From the NCBI GenBank assembly GCA_030153045.1, contig JASLID010000072.1, positions 1-57,705 of the forward strand: a DNA stretch of 57,705 nucleotides, in the 5' to 3' direction. Positions within the stretch are counted from its first letter, which is position 1, and each line of letters begins with the position of its first letter. The notes beneath the pieces were generated by a model that saw only the letters and a program-made list of their open reading frames with translations, did not search any database and had not been told where the DNA came from. Shown here one piece after another: positions 9,778 to 16,116 of the stretch. A program made the position numbers and the translations under genes. Source of the stretch: Flavobacterium sp. GTDB taxonomy: Bacteria > Bacteroidota > Bacteroidia > Flavobacteriales > Flavobacteriaceae.

Positions 9778-9929
9778 ATGAAAAAAAAATCAGAATATTT
9801 ATTAGCAGTGTGCAAGGAGATTTTGCTCAAGAAAGACAAACCTTACACGACTACCTGCATTCTGATCCATTATTGGGTAAGTTTTTTGATCCTTTTTTAT
9901 TTGAATTACTACCGGTAACTAAAATATAA
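9778..9929 (+). pseudogene. N-terminal remnant of a DUF4062-type gene (frameshift plus early stop)
   Basis: In the frame from 9789 the DNA encodes IRIFISSVQGDF, AQERQTLHDYL and LGKFFDPFLFELLP, which is the start of DUF4062 domains found at the N-terminus of AlbA_2/AAA_4-type ATP-binding proteins. The natural ATG at 9778 is followed by nine A, which puts it out of frame; seven or ten A would restore MKK(K)IRIFISS. The frame ends at TAA 9927-9929 after about 47 residues, far short of a full protein. The matching C-terminal end is probably the fragment at 11513-11833, on the far side of the SatD-DUF3307 genes. Confidence 0.6.
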
Positions 9930-9991
9930 CTTGCCGATTTATACGATACTTATCTCATTGGTCAAAAAGAGTAATAAATTAAAAAGGTTTT

Positions 9992-10023
9992 TTTTAGACC
10001 AATTTTTATTTATTGGTCTAAAA
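9992..10023. promoter_or_regulatory. 12-bp perfect inverted repeat with TTGGTC core
   Basis: TTTTAGACCAAT (9992-10003) and ATTGGTCTAAAA (10012-10023) are perfect inverted copies with an 8-nt spacer. No T-run follows on either strand, so it is not a typical terminator. The TTGGTC core is the same as in the next inverted repeat at 10078-10129 and in a single site at 9958-9968. Confidence 0.6.
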
Positions 10024-10077
10024 CCGCCAATTAGATTTTTCAGCCACTAATTATGTATCCAAGCAGCAAAAAAAACT

Positions 10078-10129
10078 AAATTGGTCAAAAAACGACAATT
10101 GATTAAAAAAGGCTTTTTTTGACCAATTT
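10078..10129. promoter_or_regulatory. 15-bp perfect inverted repeat just upstream of satD (candidate operator)
   Basis: AAATTGGTCAAAAAA (10078-10092) and its exact inverse TTTTTTGACCAATTT (10115-10129) are separated by 22 bp. The right arm ends 4 bp before the TATATTTG promoter-like box at 10133. A protein bound across both arms would cover the promoter. SatD carries a C-terminal helix-turn-helix, so autoregulation is possible; this is inference. Confidence 0.55.
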
Positions 10130-10132
10130 TTG

Positions 10133-10140
10133 TATATTTG
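10133..10140 (+). promoter_or_regulatory. Candidate -7 element of satD
   Basis: TATATTTG fits the Bacteroidota TAnnTTTG box and lies 17 bp before the satD ATG. A correctly spaced -33 TTTG is not evident. Confidence 0.4.
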
Positions 10141-10156
10141 TATAAACAATTAAATC

Positions 10157-10762
10157 ATGATTGCAATAATTACAGGAGATATAATCAATTCGAGAAAAGT
10201 AAACTCAGAAATCTGGCTTCCTAAGCTTAAAGAATATTTTTCAAAAATTATTTTAGATTCAGAAAAATGGGAAATATATAGAGGTGATAGCTTTCAGATT
10301 GAAGTTAATGTGGAAAACGCTCTAGAAATTGCAATATGTATAAAAGCATTGATAAAGTCTAATAGCCTAATCGATGTGAGAATGTCAATAGGTATAGGTG
10401 AACAAGATTTCAAAGGAAAAAAAATTACAGAATCTAATGGAACTGCTTATATAAATTCAGGTGAAGGTTTCGAAAAGATTAAAAATAATACACTAATACT
10501 AAGTAGTCCATTTCAAGAATTTGACGATTATTTCAACCCAATATTACGATTATTAAGCTTTATTAGTAATAATTGGAAACCAGTGACATCAGAAACAATA
10601 TTCTACACTCTGACACACAGAAATTTGCTACAAAAACAAATAGCAGAAAAACTATCAAAAGATACATCAACCGTGAATAAAGCTTTAAAAAGAGGAGGTT
10701 ATGATGAAATAATAGAAATTATAGATTTATATTCTAAAAAGATACAACAATGTTTGAACTAA
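10157..10762 (+). CDS. SatD family protein: cyclase-like N-terminal domain plus C-terminal HTH
   Basis: 201 residues, cytosolic. I recognise the SatD family from the N-terminal ITGDIINSR, the RGDSFQ motif (about 42-47) and SIGIGE (about 77-82). The second half (about 156-183; LLQKQIAEKLSKDTSTVNKA) reads as a helix-turn-helix. The order of motifs (Asp8 in TGD, Asp44 in RGDSF, VRMSIGIG, NGTAYINSG) resembles the metal-binding and core positions of class III nucleotidyl cyclases; that similarity is my inference and not a documented activity. The gene overlaps the DUF3307 gene by 13 bp, so the two are probably translationally coupled. Family members are named after a streptococcal acid-tolerance locus, but the biochemical role is not known to me. 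Confidence 0.8.
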   Translation: MIAIITGDIINSRKVNSEIWLPKLKEYFSKIILDSEKWEIYRGDSFQIEVNVENALEIAICIKALIKSNSLIDVRMSIGIGEQDFKGKKITESNGTAYINSGEGFEKIKNNTLILSSPFQEFDDYFNPILRLLSFISNNWKPVTSETIFYTLTHRNLLQKQIAEKLSKDTSTVNKALKRGGYDEIIEIIDLYSKKIQQCLN

Positions 10763-11463
10763 TATTAAAAATTACCCTAGCGCATTTAATTGGTGACTTT
10801 GTTCTTCAAACCAACAGTATGGTTAAGAATATTGAAAATAAAAAATTTAAATCAAAATATTTATACTTACATATTCTTGTACATTTATCATTAATTCTGA
10901 TTATTACAAAATTTGAAAAACAATACATACTACCAGCAATTATATTATCCATTTCACATTTAATAATTGACATAATAACTAAAATTCTAATTAAGAATAA
11001 AATTAATAATGTGAATAATTTAGTATTTGACCAAATATTACATTCAGTCACTATAGCGGTATTTATAAAGTACTTCCATGATTTTACCATAAATCTGGAC
11101 CTAATATTTAATTCCAACAATTATTTATTGCTTATCGCATTAGTATGCATTACATACGTCTCATCTGTTCTGATAAAAAAGATAATGGAGCTATTCAATT
11201 ATTCTTTGCCTAAAGGTGGAATAAAAGACGCAGGAAAATACATAGGAATGCTAGAACGACTATTCATTTTTGTTTTTATAATAACCTCTTTCTGGGAAGG
11301 AGTTGGATTCTTATTGGCTGCCAAATCAATTTTTAGATTCGGAGATTTGAAAGAAAATAAAGAAATTAAATTAACTGAATATATACTGATTGGAACTTTA
11401 ATAAGTTTTGGAGTAGCAATATTCATTGGAAAAATGTACTTGGAATTAAAAAAATTCACATAG
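10750..11463 (+). CDS. DUF3307 family polytopic membrane protein
   Basis: 237 residues with about six or seven hydrophobic segments. Family signatures are LAHLIGDFVLQT at the N-terminus, HLIIDI and DQILHS in the middle, and GKYIGMLERL followed by FLLAAKSIFRFGDLK near the C-terminus, with IGTLISFGVAIFIG as the last helix. The conserved His and Asp inside the helices (HLIGDF, HLIIDI, DQILH) suggest a buried polar or metal site, but no function is established that I know of. It overlaps satD by 13 bp; SatD and DUF3307 proteins are, to my knowledge, often encoded side by side. Inference: the pair is one functional module with a cytosolic regulator and a membrane partner. Confidence 0.85.
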   Translation: MFELILKITLAHLIGDFVLQTNSMVKNIENKKFKSKYLYLHILVHLSLILIITKFEKQYILPAIILSISHLIIDIITKILIKNKINNVNNLVFDQILHSVTIAVFIKYFHDFTINLDLIFNSNNYLLLIALVCITYVSSVLIKKIMELFNYSLPKGGIKDAGKYIGMLERLFIFVFIITSFWEGVGFLLAAKSIFRFGDLKENKEIKLTEYILIGTLISFGVAIFIGKMYLELKKFT

Positions 11464-11512
11464 AACGATCTGACGCAATAATTAATTCCTAATTTCCTTA
11501 TCTGGAAAGTAA

Positions 11513-11833
11513 AACTACACAGTTCAGTACCTGCCAATCCGTTTATATAGAAAATCGACTTCAGAAGAAGATACCGGACAAGTAACAGGGGACCTTACCG
11601 TGGAAGTTAAAAAAGTAGTATTAGTGTTAGAAGGTGAAATGAAAAGAGCCGAAATACAATCTATTCTTCAATTGAATCACAGGGAAAATTTTGTAACCAA
11701 CTATTTAGAACCTGCTATGAAATTACTGTTGATAGAACAAACCCAACCTGAAAGTCCAAACAGTCCACAACAAAGATATCGTCTTACAGAAAAAGGATTG
11801 ATATTAAAGCAAAAGCTAAAATCTCAATCCTAA
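11513..11833 (+). pseudogene. C-terminal remnant of a DUF4062/AlbA_2 (RecG-like) ATP-binding protein
   Basis: The frame opens after a TAA at 11510-11512 and runs 106 residues to 11833. The part from the DTGQVTGDLTVEVKKVV stretch on (HRENFVTNYLEPA, then PNSPQQRYRLTEKG) is the winged-helix tail found at the C-terminus of AlbA_2/AAA_4 ATP-binding proteins and some Fic proteins. The only in-frame start, GTG at 11600, lies inside this domain, with no good ribosome-binding site, so expression as a 77-residue protein is doubtful. The N-terminal counterpart is at 9778-9929. The missing middle has been replaced by the satD-DUF3307 segment. Confidence 0.6.
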
Positions 11834-11895
11834 ATATGAATTGGCTACAGTTAATTTATAGCCCCTTTTGATATTGTCTTACTTTGAAAATAGGA

Positions 11896-12087
11896 TTAAA
11901 CTCTACCTTTCAAAGCATTAAAAACCCATGCATTCAACAAAAATCCGAAGCCAACTGTTGCAAAACCCCAGCCTGCTACATCCGCGTATCTGTATGCGCC
12001 AAGGCCTATTAAAATTAACCCCATGATTACCATTAAAAAAGTAGCCCAGCCTAAAATTGTATTTTTATTCATTCCTATACTCATCAT
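11896..12087 (-). CDS. Small two-helix membrane protein (CAL67264-like)
   Basis: 63 residues from the first ATG, or 58 if the internal ATG at 12072 (MNKNTILGWATFL) is used; the latter seems the likelier start because conservation in similar flavobacterial proteins begins there. Two membrane helices (about 11-30 and 35-55) flank GAYRYADVAGWGF; the tail is FNALKGRV. It resembles the short CAL67264 family of flavobacterial membrane proteins, whose function is unknown. Confidence 0.75.
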   Translation of the reverse strand: MMSIGMNKNTILGWATFLMVIMGLILIGLGAYRYADVAGWGFATVGFGFLLNAWVFNALKGRV

Positions 12088-12186
12088 TGAAAAATTTATT
12101 TGATTTGAGATCCGAAAAATCTAGATGGCAAATATCGGAATTTTAATTGTTTTGGTAAAAAAATAATGAAGATTAAGCATTTAGAA

Positions 12187-12534
12187 CTATTTATTCATCA
12201 AATAAGAGGTTAAATGTTTTATTTTTCCTTTCTGCATATGAAAAACATCACAAAATAAAATGTTCAAAAATCCACCACTGACCAATCTACATTCTACTTC
12301 ACCTTCGGCAATAACAATATTATTTTCTTCAATCATTCTGGTAATTTGAATTCTAGGTAGTCCTTCGAAATTTTCATTTTCAATTTCATTTTCAAAAGCT
12401 TCTTTACCACTTACATCAAATGCTCCTGGAATAAACCAGGAAACATCGTCAGTTAAACATGATAGTATCTTCTCATGGTCACCAGTCATAAAACCGTCCA
12501 TGTATAGCTGAATGGTTTGCTTATTTTCTGTCAT
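12187..12534 (-). CDS. Nuclear transport factor 2-like (SnoaL-type) protein
   Basis: 115 residues with the NTF2-fold pattern: an N-terminal helix (IQLYMDGFMTGDHEKILSCL), then DDVSWFIPG, a middle FENEIE segment and a terminal beta-sheet (VIAEGEV, FCDVFHMQKGKI, HLTSYL). Family knowledge: a cone-shaped alpha+beta pocket used for many unrelated small ligands or reactions, so no substrate can be assigned. It is on the same strand as the neighbouring ABM, VOC, SRPBCC and DinB genes, but separated by gaps that allow separate transcription. Confidence 0.82.
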   Translation of the reverse strand: MTENKQTIQLYMDGFMTGDHEKILSCLTDDVSWFIPGAFDVSGKEAFENEIENENFEGLPRIQITRMIEENNIVIAEGEVECRLVSGGFLNILFCDVFHMQKGKIKHLTSYLMNK

Positions 12535-12594
12535 AAATAATTAGTATTTACTTCCAAATGATTAGTTTATTGTAGTATAACATTTTATTTCCTA

Positions 12595-12903
12595 TTAAAA
12601 AACAGGAAATGAAGAACCTACATAATTTAAAACAGACACTTCGTGCGAATCATTTAATCCGCTTTCATCTCGTTTTTGTTGAAATGCTTTGAAGGAAGAG
12701 ATATTCAAAATCTCATTCTGTATTTCTTCATTGATATAACTCGAAAAATGGACAAAAGTTACTCCATCTTCTTTCAAATAAACGGTATACTTGAAATCAT
12801 CTGTATTCATTTTTTTAAAATCTTCTAAAAACAAACTGATATTCTTCTTGTTGGTTTCAACAAATTCAGGTTTTACGGTATAAGACACTTTGACTGTTAT
12901 CAT
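12595..12903 (-). CDS. ABM-like (dimeric ferredoxin-like barrel) protein
   Basis: 102 residues. The N-terminal VKVSYTVKPEFVE, central YTVYLKEDGVTFVHFSSY and C-terminal helix (FKAFQQKRDESGL) match the antibiotic-biosynthesis-monooxygenase/dimeric alpha-beta barrel fold. No catalytic residues can be pinned down, and the fold is also used by non-enzymes. There is no signal peptide. The assignment rests on fold pattern alone. Confidence 0.65.
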   Translation of the reverse strand: MITVKVSYTVKPEFVETNKKNISLFLEDFKKMNTDDFKYTVYLKEDGVTFVHFSSYINEEIQNEILNISSFKAFQQKRDESGLNDSHEVSVLNYVGSSFPVF

Positions 12904-12966
12904 TTTAATTCATTTTATTAATCAATATTCTATAGTAAATTTATCACAAAAGATTTCAAACACAAA

Positions 12967-13004
12967 ATCCCTTTAGAAAATGCTCAGAACTTTCTAAAGG
13001 GATT
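12967..13004 (-). terminator. Terminator of the VOC gene
   Basis: AATCCCTTTAGAAA (12967-12980) and TTTCTAAAGGGATT (12991-13004) form a 14-bp stem with a 10-nt loop. On the minus strand a T-rich tract follows. Confidence 0.75.
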
Positions 13005-13044
13005 CTCGAAATATAACTAACTTAAATCTAATCAAACCAATGAT

Positions 13045-13521
13045 TTATTCTTGTTTCATTGGCTCAGCGAACATTTTTTCTGCACGTCGTTGTATTTCTT
13101 CATTGGTCAAGGTTTCTTTATGTGTCGCAATCATCCATTTATAACCAAATGGATCTTCGACCTGCCCAACTCGATCTCCATAAAACATATCTTCAACAGG
13201 CATAATCGACAAGGCTCCGGCACTGAGCGCTTTCTCAAAAGACGCATCCACATCTTTTACATACAAAGAGAAAGCCATGGGATTGCCGCCAATCGTTTTT
13301 GGACTCTTATTTTTCCATTCCGGAATCTCATCCATCATCATTAGTAGTGAACCTTCAATATCAATTTCAGCATGCCCAATCAATCCGTTAGGCATAAGTA
13401 ATTTATTACGTTCTGTAGCTCCAAATGCTTTTTTATAAAACTCAATAGCATCTGCACAATTTTTTATGGTAATGTAAGCGTTTAGTGAATACGCTCCTGG
13501 ATAAATGTGTGAAGTTTCCAT
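13045..13521 (-). CDS. VOC (glyoxalase/PhnB-like) family protein
   Basis: 158 residues from ATG 13521 (METSHIYPGAYSLNAYI). A longer frame back to 13587 exists but would overlap the SRPBCC gene upstream, so the shorter start is chosen; it lies 17 bp after that gene's stop. The PhnB-like pattern is clear: NCADAIEFYKKAFGA at the start of the domain, HAEIDIEGSLLMMMDE, then VDASFEKALSAGA, MFYGDRVGQVEDPFGY and WMIATH. Family knowledge: paired beta-alpha-beta-beta-beta units that bind a metal or small ligand; many members are of unknown substrate. It is probably co-transcribed with the SRPBCC gene, a frequent pairing of small proteins in Bacteroidota. Confidence 0.85.
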   Translation of the reverse strand: METSHIYPGAYSLNAYITIKNCADAIEFYKKAFGATERNKLLMPNGLIGHAEIDIEGSLLMMMDEIPEWKNKSPKTIGGNPMAFSLYVKDVDASFEKALSAGALSIMPVEDMFYGDRVGQVEDPFGYKWMIATHKETLTNEEIQRRAEKMFAEPMKQE

Positions 13522-13538
13522 ATTCTCAGTTTTTAATT

Positions 13539-13973
13539 TTATTTCTTTTCCAATAGTTCTTTTAGAGAAGTCAGCATCATGCTCCAATTCTTCTCTGAAT
13601 GCAATCTGTCATCTACCGTACTGTTTTTGTTCTGCGTTAAAAAAACTACCGTTTTATTTTCAATTTCAAACAAATCAATGGTAACGGTATGATAATTTTC
13701 AGGGATATCTGCTTGTCCAGTCAATGGACTGTAATGTTTATAATGCAGTTGGTTTTCAGGTACAAATTTTATAATTTTCCCTTTGTCTTCATAGGGTTTT
13801 CCTTCCCATTCTCCTTTCCAGGTAATGGTACTTCCTTCCGTCCAATTCGAAGTTACTGTCGCACCAAACATATATTGTTTAATGATTTCAGGGTTCACAA
13901 GGGCTTCCCAGACTTTAGAAACAGGCGCTTCAATATCCACCTGAGCGGTGGCAATAAGGTTTTCAGTTTCCAT
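13539..13973 (-). CDS. SRPBCC (AHSA1-type) domain protein
   Basis: 144 residues: IEAPVSKVWEALVNPEIIKQYMFG, then WTEGSTITWKGEWEGKPYEDKGKI and a C-terminal helix (EKNWSMMLTSLKELLE). This is the START/Bet v 1-like AHSA1 pattern, a helix-grip fold with a hydrophobic ligand pocket. The substrate or partner is unknown. It is the first gene of a two-gene unit with the VOC protein. Confidence 0.85.
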   Translation of the reverse strand: METENLIATAQVDIEAPVSKVWEALVNPEIIKQYMFGATVTSNWTEGSTITWKGEWEGKPYEDKGKIIKFVPENQLHYKHYSPLTGQADIPENYHTVTIDLFEIENKTVVFLTQNKNSTVDDRLHSEKNWSMMLTSLKELLEKK

Positions 13974-14098
13974 GATAGTGTATTTTATGTGAGAAGGTAA
14001 ATTTACTTTACATCAACATAAAAATTTTACACAATTTTGGCTAAATGTTACAAGATAATAAGGTTGTCTTTTAAATGTCTTTTTGAAAGAAATTTATA

Positions 14099-14581
14099 TT
14101 ATGGCTGCAGTAAGTTTTTAAACTTTTCAATTTGTCTTCTGTGACGTAAAACATGTACCATCGCGTGTTCTATCAATTGTTCTATATCGTACAATTGTCC
14201 CCAGGAAGTCATCATTTTTTTGGAGTTATCATATTCTTCCAATTCATCATCTTCTATTAAGAAAAATGTTTCTTCTGTAAAGGACAATACTTGATTCAAA
14301 TCGTTTTGATATTCCAAAATAGAAAACCGATTCACTTTCTCAGGTCGTTTACTTTCAATCCCTCTAAAATTTCTAATATAAACACAATATGAATAGCCCG
14401 AATTTACAATATGTGCCAGTACCGTTTGAATGGATTTACAATCCGGATTTTGGGTTTTATTATCGACAATAGTCATCAAATCGTTATCCGAAACGTCTTC
14501 AATAGCACTCTGAAGCTCCATAATTATTTTTCGATATTCTGCCAGAAGGGAGTGAACGGCATTTTGGCTTTTATTTTTCAT
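14099..14581 (-). CDS. DinB family protein
   Basis: 160 residues forming a predicted four-helix bundle. His residues that could form the DinB metal site are in VLAHIVNSG (helix 2) and in EHAMVHVLRHRRQIEKF (last helix). Family knowledge: DinB/YfiT-like proteins are often metal-dependent thiol transferases or of unknown role; the name comes from a DNA-damage-inducible gene but implies no repair activity. Its start lies 28 bp before the stop of holA on the same strand (holA ends at 14610), so read-through from holA is possible. Confidence 0.82.
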   Translation of the reverse strand: MKNKSQNAVHSLLAEYRKIIMELQSAIEDVSDNDLMTIVDNKTQNPDCKSIQTVLAHIVNSGYSYCVYIRNFRGIESKRPEKVNRFSILEYQNDLNQVLSFTEETFFLIEDDELEEYDNSKKMMTSWGQLYDIEQLIEHAMVHVLRHRRQIEKFKNLLQP

Positions 14582-14609
14582 TCATTGGTAATCTCTTTAA
14601 AGTTTAATG

Positions 14610-15614
14610 TTAATTAAAAATCTTCACCAACATCTCCTTCAATAAATCACTTTGTGGCAAAGCATTGACGCCAACACCTTTACTTTTTACATCAATATCT
14701 CTTAATGAAGCCACAATTTGGCTTACTTTTTTCATGGGGTAGTTACGTAAAGCTACATCATAATCTTTAAGAAAATAAGGACTCACTCTAAGAACTGAAG
14801 CAACATTTTTAGGATTTTTATCTTTCAAACCATGATATTGCAACAATTGTGAAAAAAAGCTAAAAACCAAACTTGTCGTGACAACCATTGGATTATCTTT
14901 CGGATTTTGAGCAAAATAATCGGCTATTTGGTAAGCTTTCAACTGATTTTTCTCTCCTATTGATTTTCTGAATTCAAAAACATTAAAATCTTTACTGAAA
15001 CCAATATTTTCTTCAATGATGGCTGGTGTAATTGTGCTCCCTTGAGGCAAAATAATCGATAGTTTATCTAGTTCATTAGCAATTTTGCTCAAATCAGTGC
15101 CTAAAAAATCAACTAACATTGCAGCTGCTTTGGGTTCGATGTTGAGCTTTTTTCCAGCCAAAACTCTTTTTAACCAATCGCCTACTTGGTTTTCATATAG
15201 TTTTTTACTTTCAAACACAACTCCTACTTTTTCTAGGGTTTTGGTTATTTTTTTTCGTTTATCTAATGTTTTGTATTTATAACAGATAACCAAAACAGTT
15301 GTGGGTTGTGGGTTTTCGGCATAACTTTCTAGTTTGTCAATCGTTCTGGATAATTCCTGAGCTTCTTTAACAATAACTACTTGCCTGTCGGCCATCATTG
15401 GGAATCTTTTGGCATTACCCACCACATCTTCAATCGTTACATCACGACCATATAATACTGTTTGATTGAAATCCCGTTCGTGCTCCTGTAAAATATTTTG
15501 CTCAATATATTCGGATAATTTATCAATGTAATAAGGCTCTTCTCCCATTAAAAAATAAATAGGTTTGATGTTTCCTGCTTTTATGTCATTGATAATTTTT
15601 AAAACTTCGTCCAA
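14610..15614 (-). CDS. holA: DNA polymerase III subunit delta
   Basis: 334 residues, the usual length. Motifs PIYFLMGEEPYYIDKL (N-terminal domain), VVIVKEAQEL, and the C-terminal collar features (YFAQNPKDNP, LRDIDVKSKGVG) identify HolA. Role: the wrench subunit of the clamp loader that opens the beta clamp. The reading frame begins with TTG at 15612-15614; no in-frame ATG exists nearby, and the protein begins as expected (MDEVLKIINDI). It is transcribed divergently from the HsdR-N-like gene, with 46 bp between the two starts. Confidence 0.93.
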   Translation of the reverse strand: MDEVLKIINDIKAGNIKPIYFLMGEEPYYIDKLSEYIEQNILQEHERDFNQTVLYGRDVTIEDVVGNAKRFPMMADRQVVIVKEAQELSRTIDKLESYAENPQPTTVLVICYKYKTLDKRKKITKTLEKVGVVFESKKLYENQVGDWLKRVLAGKKLNIEPKAAAMLVDFLGTDLSKIANELDKLSIILPQGSTITPAIIEENIGFSKDFNVFEFRKSIGEKNQLKAYQIADYFAQNPKDNPMVVTTSLVFSFFSQLLQYHGLKDKNPKNVASVLRVSPYFLKDYDVALRNYPMKKVSQIVASLRDIDVKSKGVGVNALPQSDLLKEMLVKIFN

Positions 15615-15624
15615 AATAAGTTGA

Positions 15625-15656
15625 TTTGGTTATTTGGTTATTTGATAATAGCTTTG
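15625..15656 (+). promoter_or_regulatory. Candidate promoter of the HsdR-N/membrane/glycosyltransferase unit
   Basis: TTTG (15625-15628), 20 bp, TAGCTTTG (15649-15656) fits the Bacteroidota -33/-7 pattern. The box ends only 4 bp before the ATG at 15661, so the message would be nearly leaderless or the start further in. Confidence 0.4.
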
Positions 15657-15660
15657 TGGA

Positions 15661-16116
15661 ATGCAAAAACTGAATTTTCCTTCTTATTCCTTTCGGTTCA
15701 AAAATAGTGAAAATAAAGTATCTATTTTTGATGAAATCCGCAAAAAATTTGTGATTCTCACTCCCGAAGAATGGGTGCGTCAAAATGTGGTTCGGTTTTT
15801 ATTAGAAGAAAAAAAATACTCTAAATCATATATCAATGTCGAAAAAATCCTCAAAATTAATGGTTTAACCAAACGATATGATGTTGTAGTTTTTAGACCC
15901 GATGGCAAAATTTTTCTCTTAGTTGAATGTAAAGCGCCTGAAGTAGCTATTTCACAAAATACTTTCGATCAAATTGCCCGCTATAATATGATTCTTGAAG
16001 CCGAGTTTTTAATGGTGACTAATGGACTAAATCATTACTTTTGTAAAATGGACTATGAAAAGGAACAATATAATTTTCTCATAGATTTGCCTTTTTTTAA
16101 TAATGGAAGTATTTAA
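15661..16116 (+). CDS. Type I restriction HsdR N-terminal-like (PD-(D/E)XK) protein
   Basis: 151 residues. The core is a nuclease-fold domain: EEWVRQNVVRFL, RYDVVVFRPDGK and LLVECKAPE, in which Asp of RYDVV and Glu/Lys of ECK fit the PD-(D/E)XK site of HsdR N-terminal domains (HSDR_N_2). It is much shorter than HsdR and has no helicase, and no HsdM/HsdS gene is in the window, so it is not a type I restriction enzyme by itself. Stand-alone proteins of this type are common in Bacteroidota next to holA; their role is unknown to me. It overlaps the next gene by 14 bp. Confidence 0.85.
   Translation: MQKLNFPSYSFRFKNSENKVSIFDEIRKKFVILTPEEWVRQNVVRFLLEEKKYSKSYINVEKILKINGLTKRYDVVVFRPDGKIFLLVECKAPEVAISQNTFDQIARYNMILEAEFLMVTNGLNHYFCKMDYEKEQYNFLIDLPFFNNGSI

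Noticed and set aside
9992..10023. 12-bp inverted repeat as a terminator of the DUF4062 remnant
   Set aside because: The T-run is before the stem, not after it, and the same core recurs upstream of satD.
9285..10110. 16-bp direct repeat ACAATTGATTAAAAAA (9285-9300 and 10095-10110) as a target-site duplication or attachment site around the left part of the island
   Set aside because: It does not bracket the island: the second copy lies between the arms of the inverted repeat in front of satD. AT-rich repeats of this length can arise by chance in such DNA.
11600..11833. Independent 77-residue DNA-binding protein starting at GTG 11600
   Set aside because: The frame runs on upstream to 11513 inside the same domain, and the sequence is the tail of a larger protein; treated as a remnant.
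9308..11833. Prophage or insertion sequence as origin of the island
   Set aside because: No integrase, transposase, phage structural gene or tRNA is visible in the window.
15661..16116. Type I restriction enzyme or restriction-modification system
   Set aside because: Only the N-terminal nuclease-like domain is present; no helicase, methylase or specificity gene occurs nearby.
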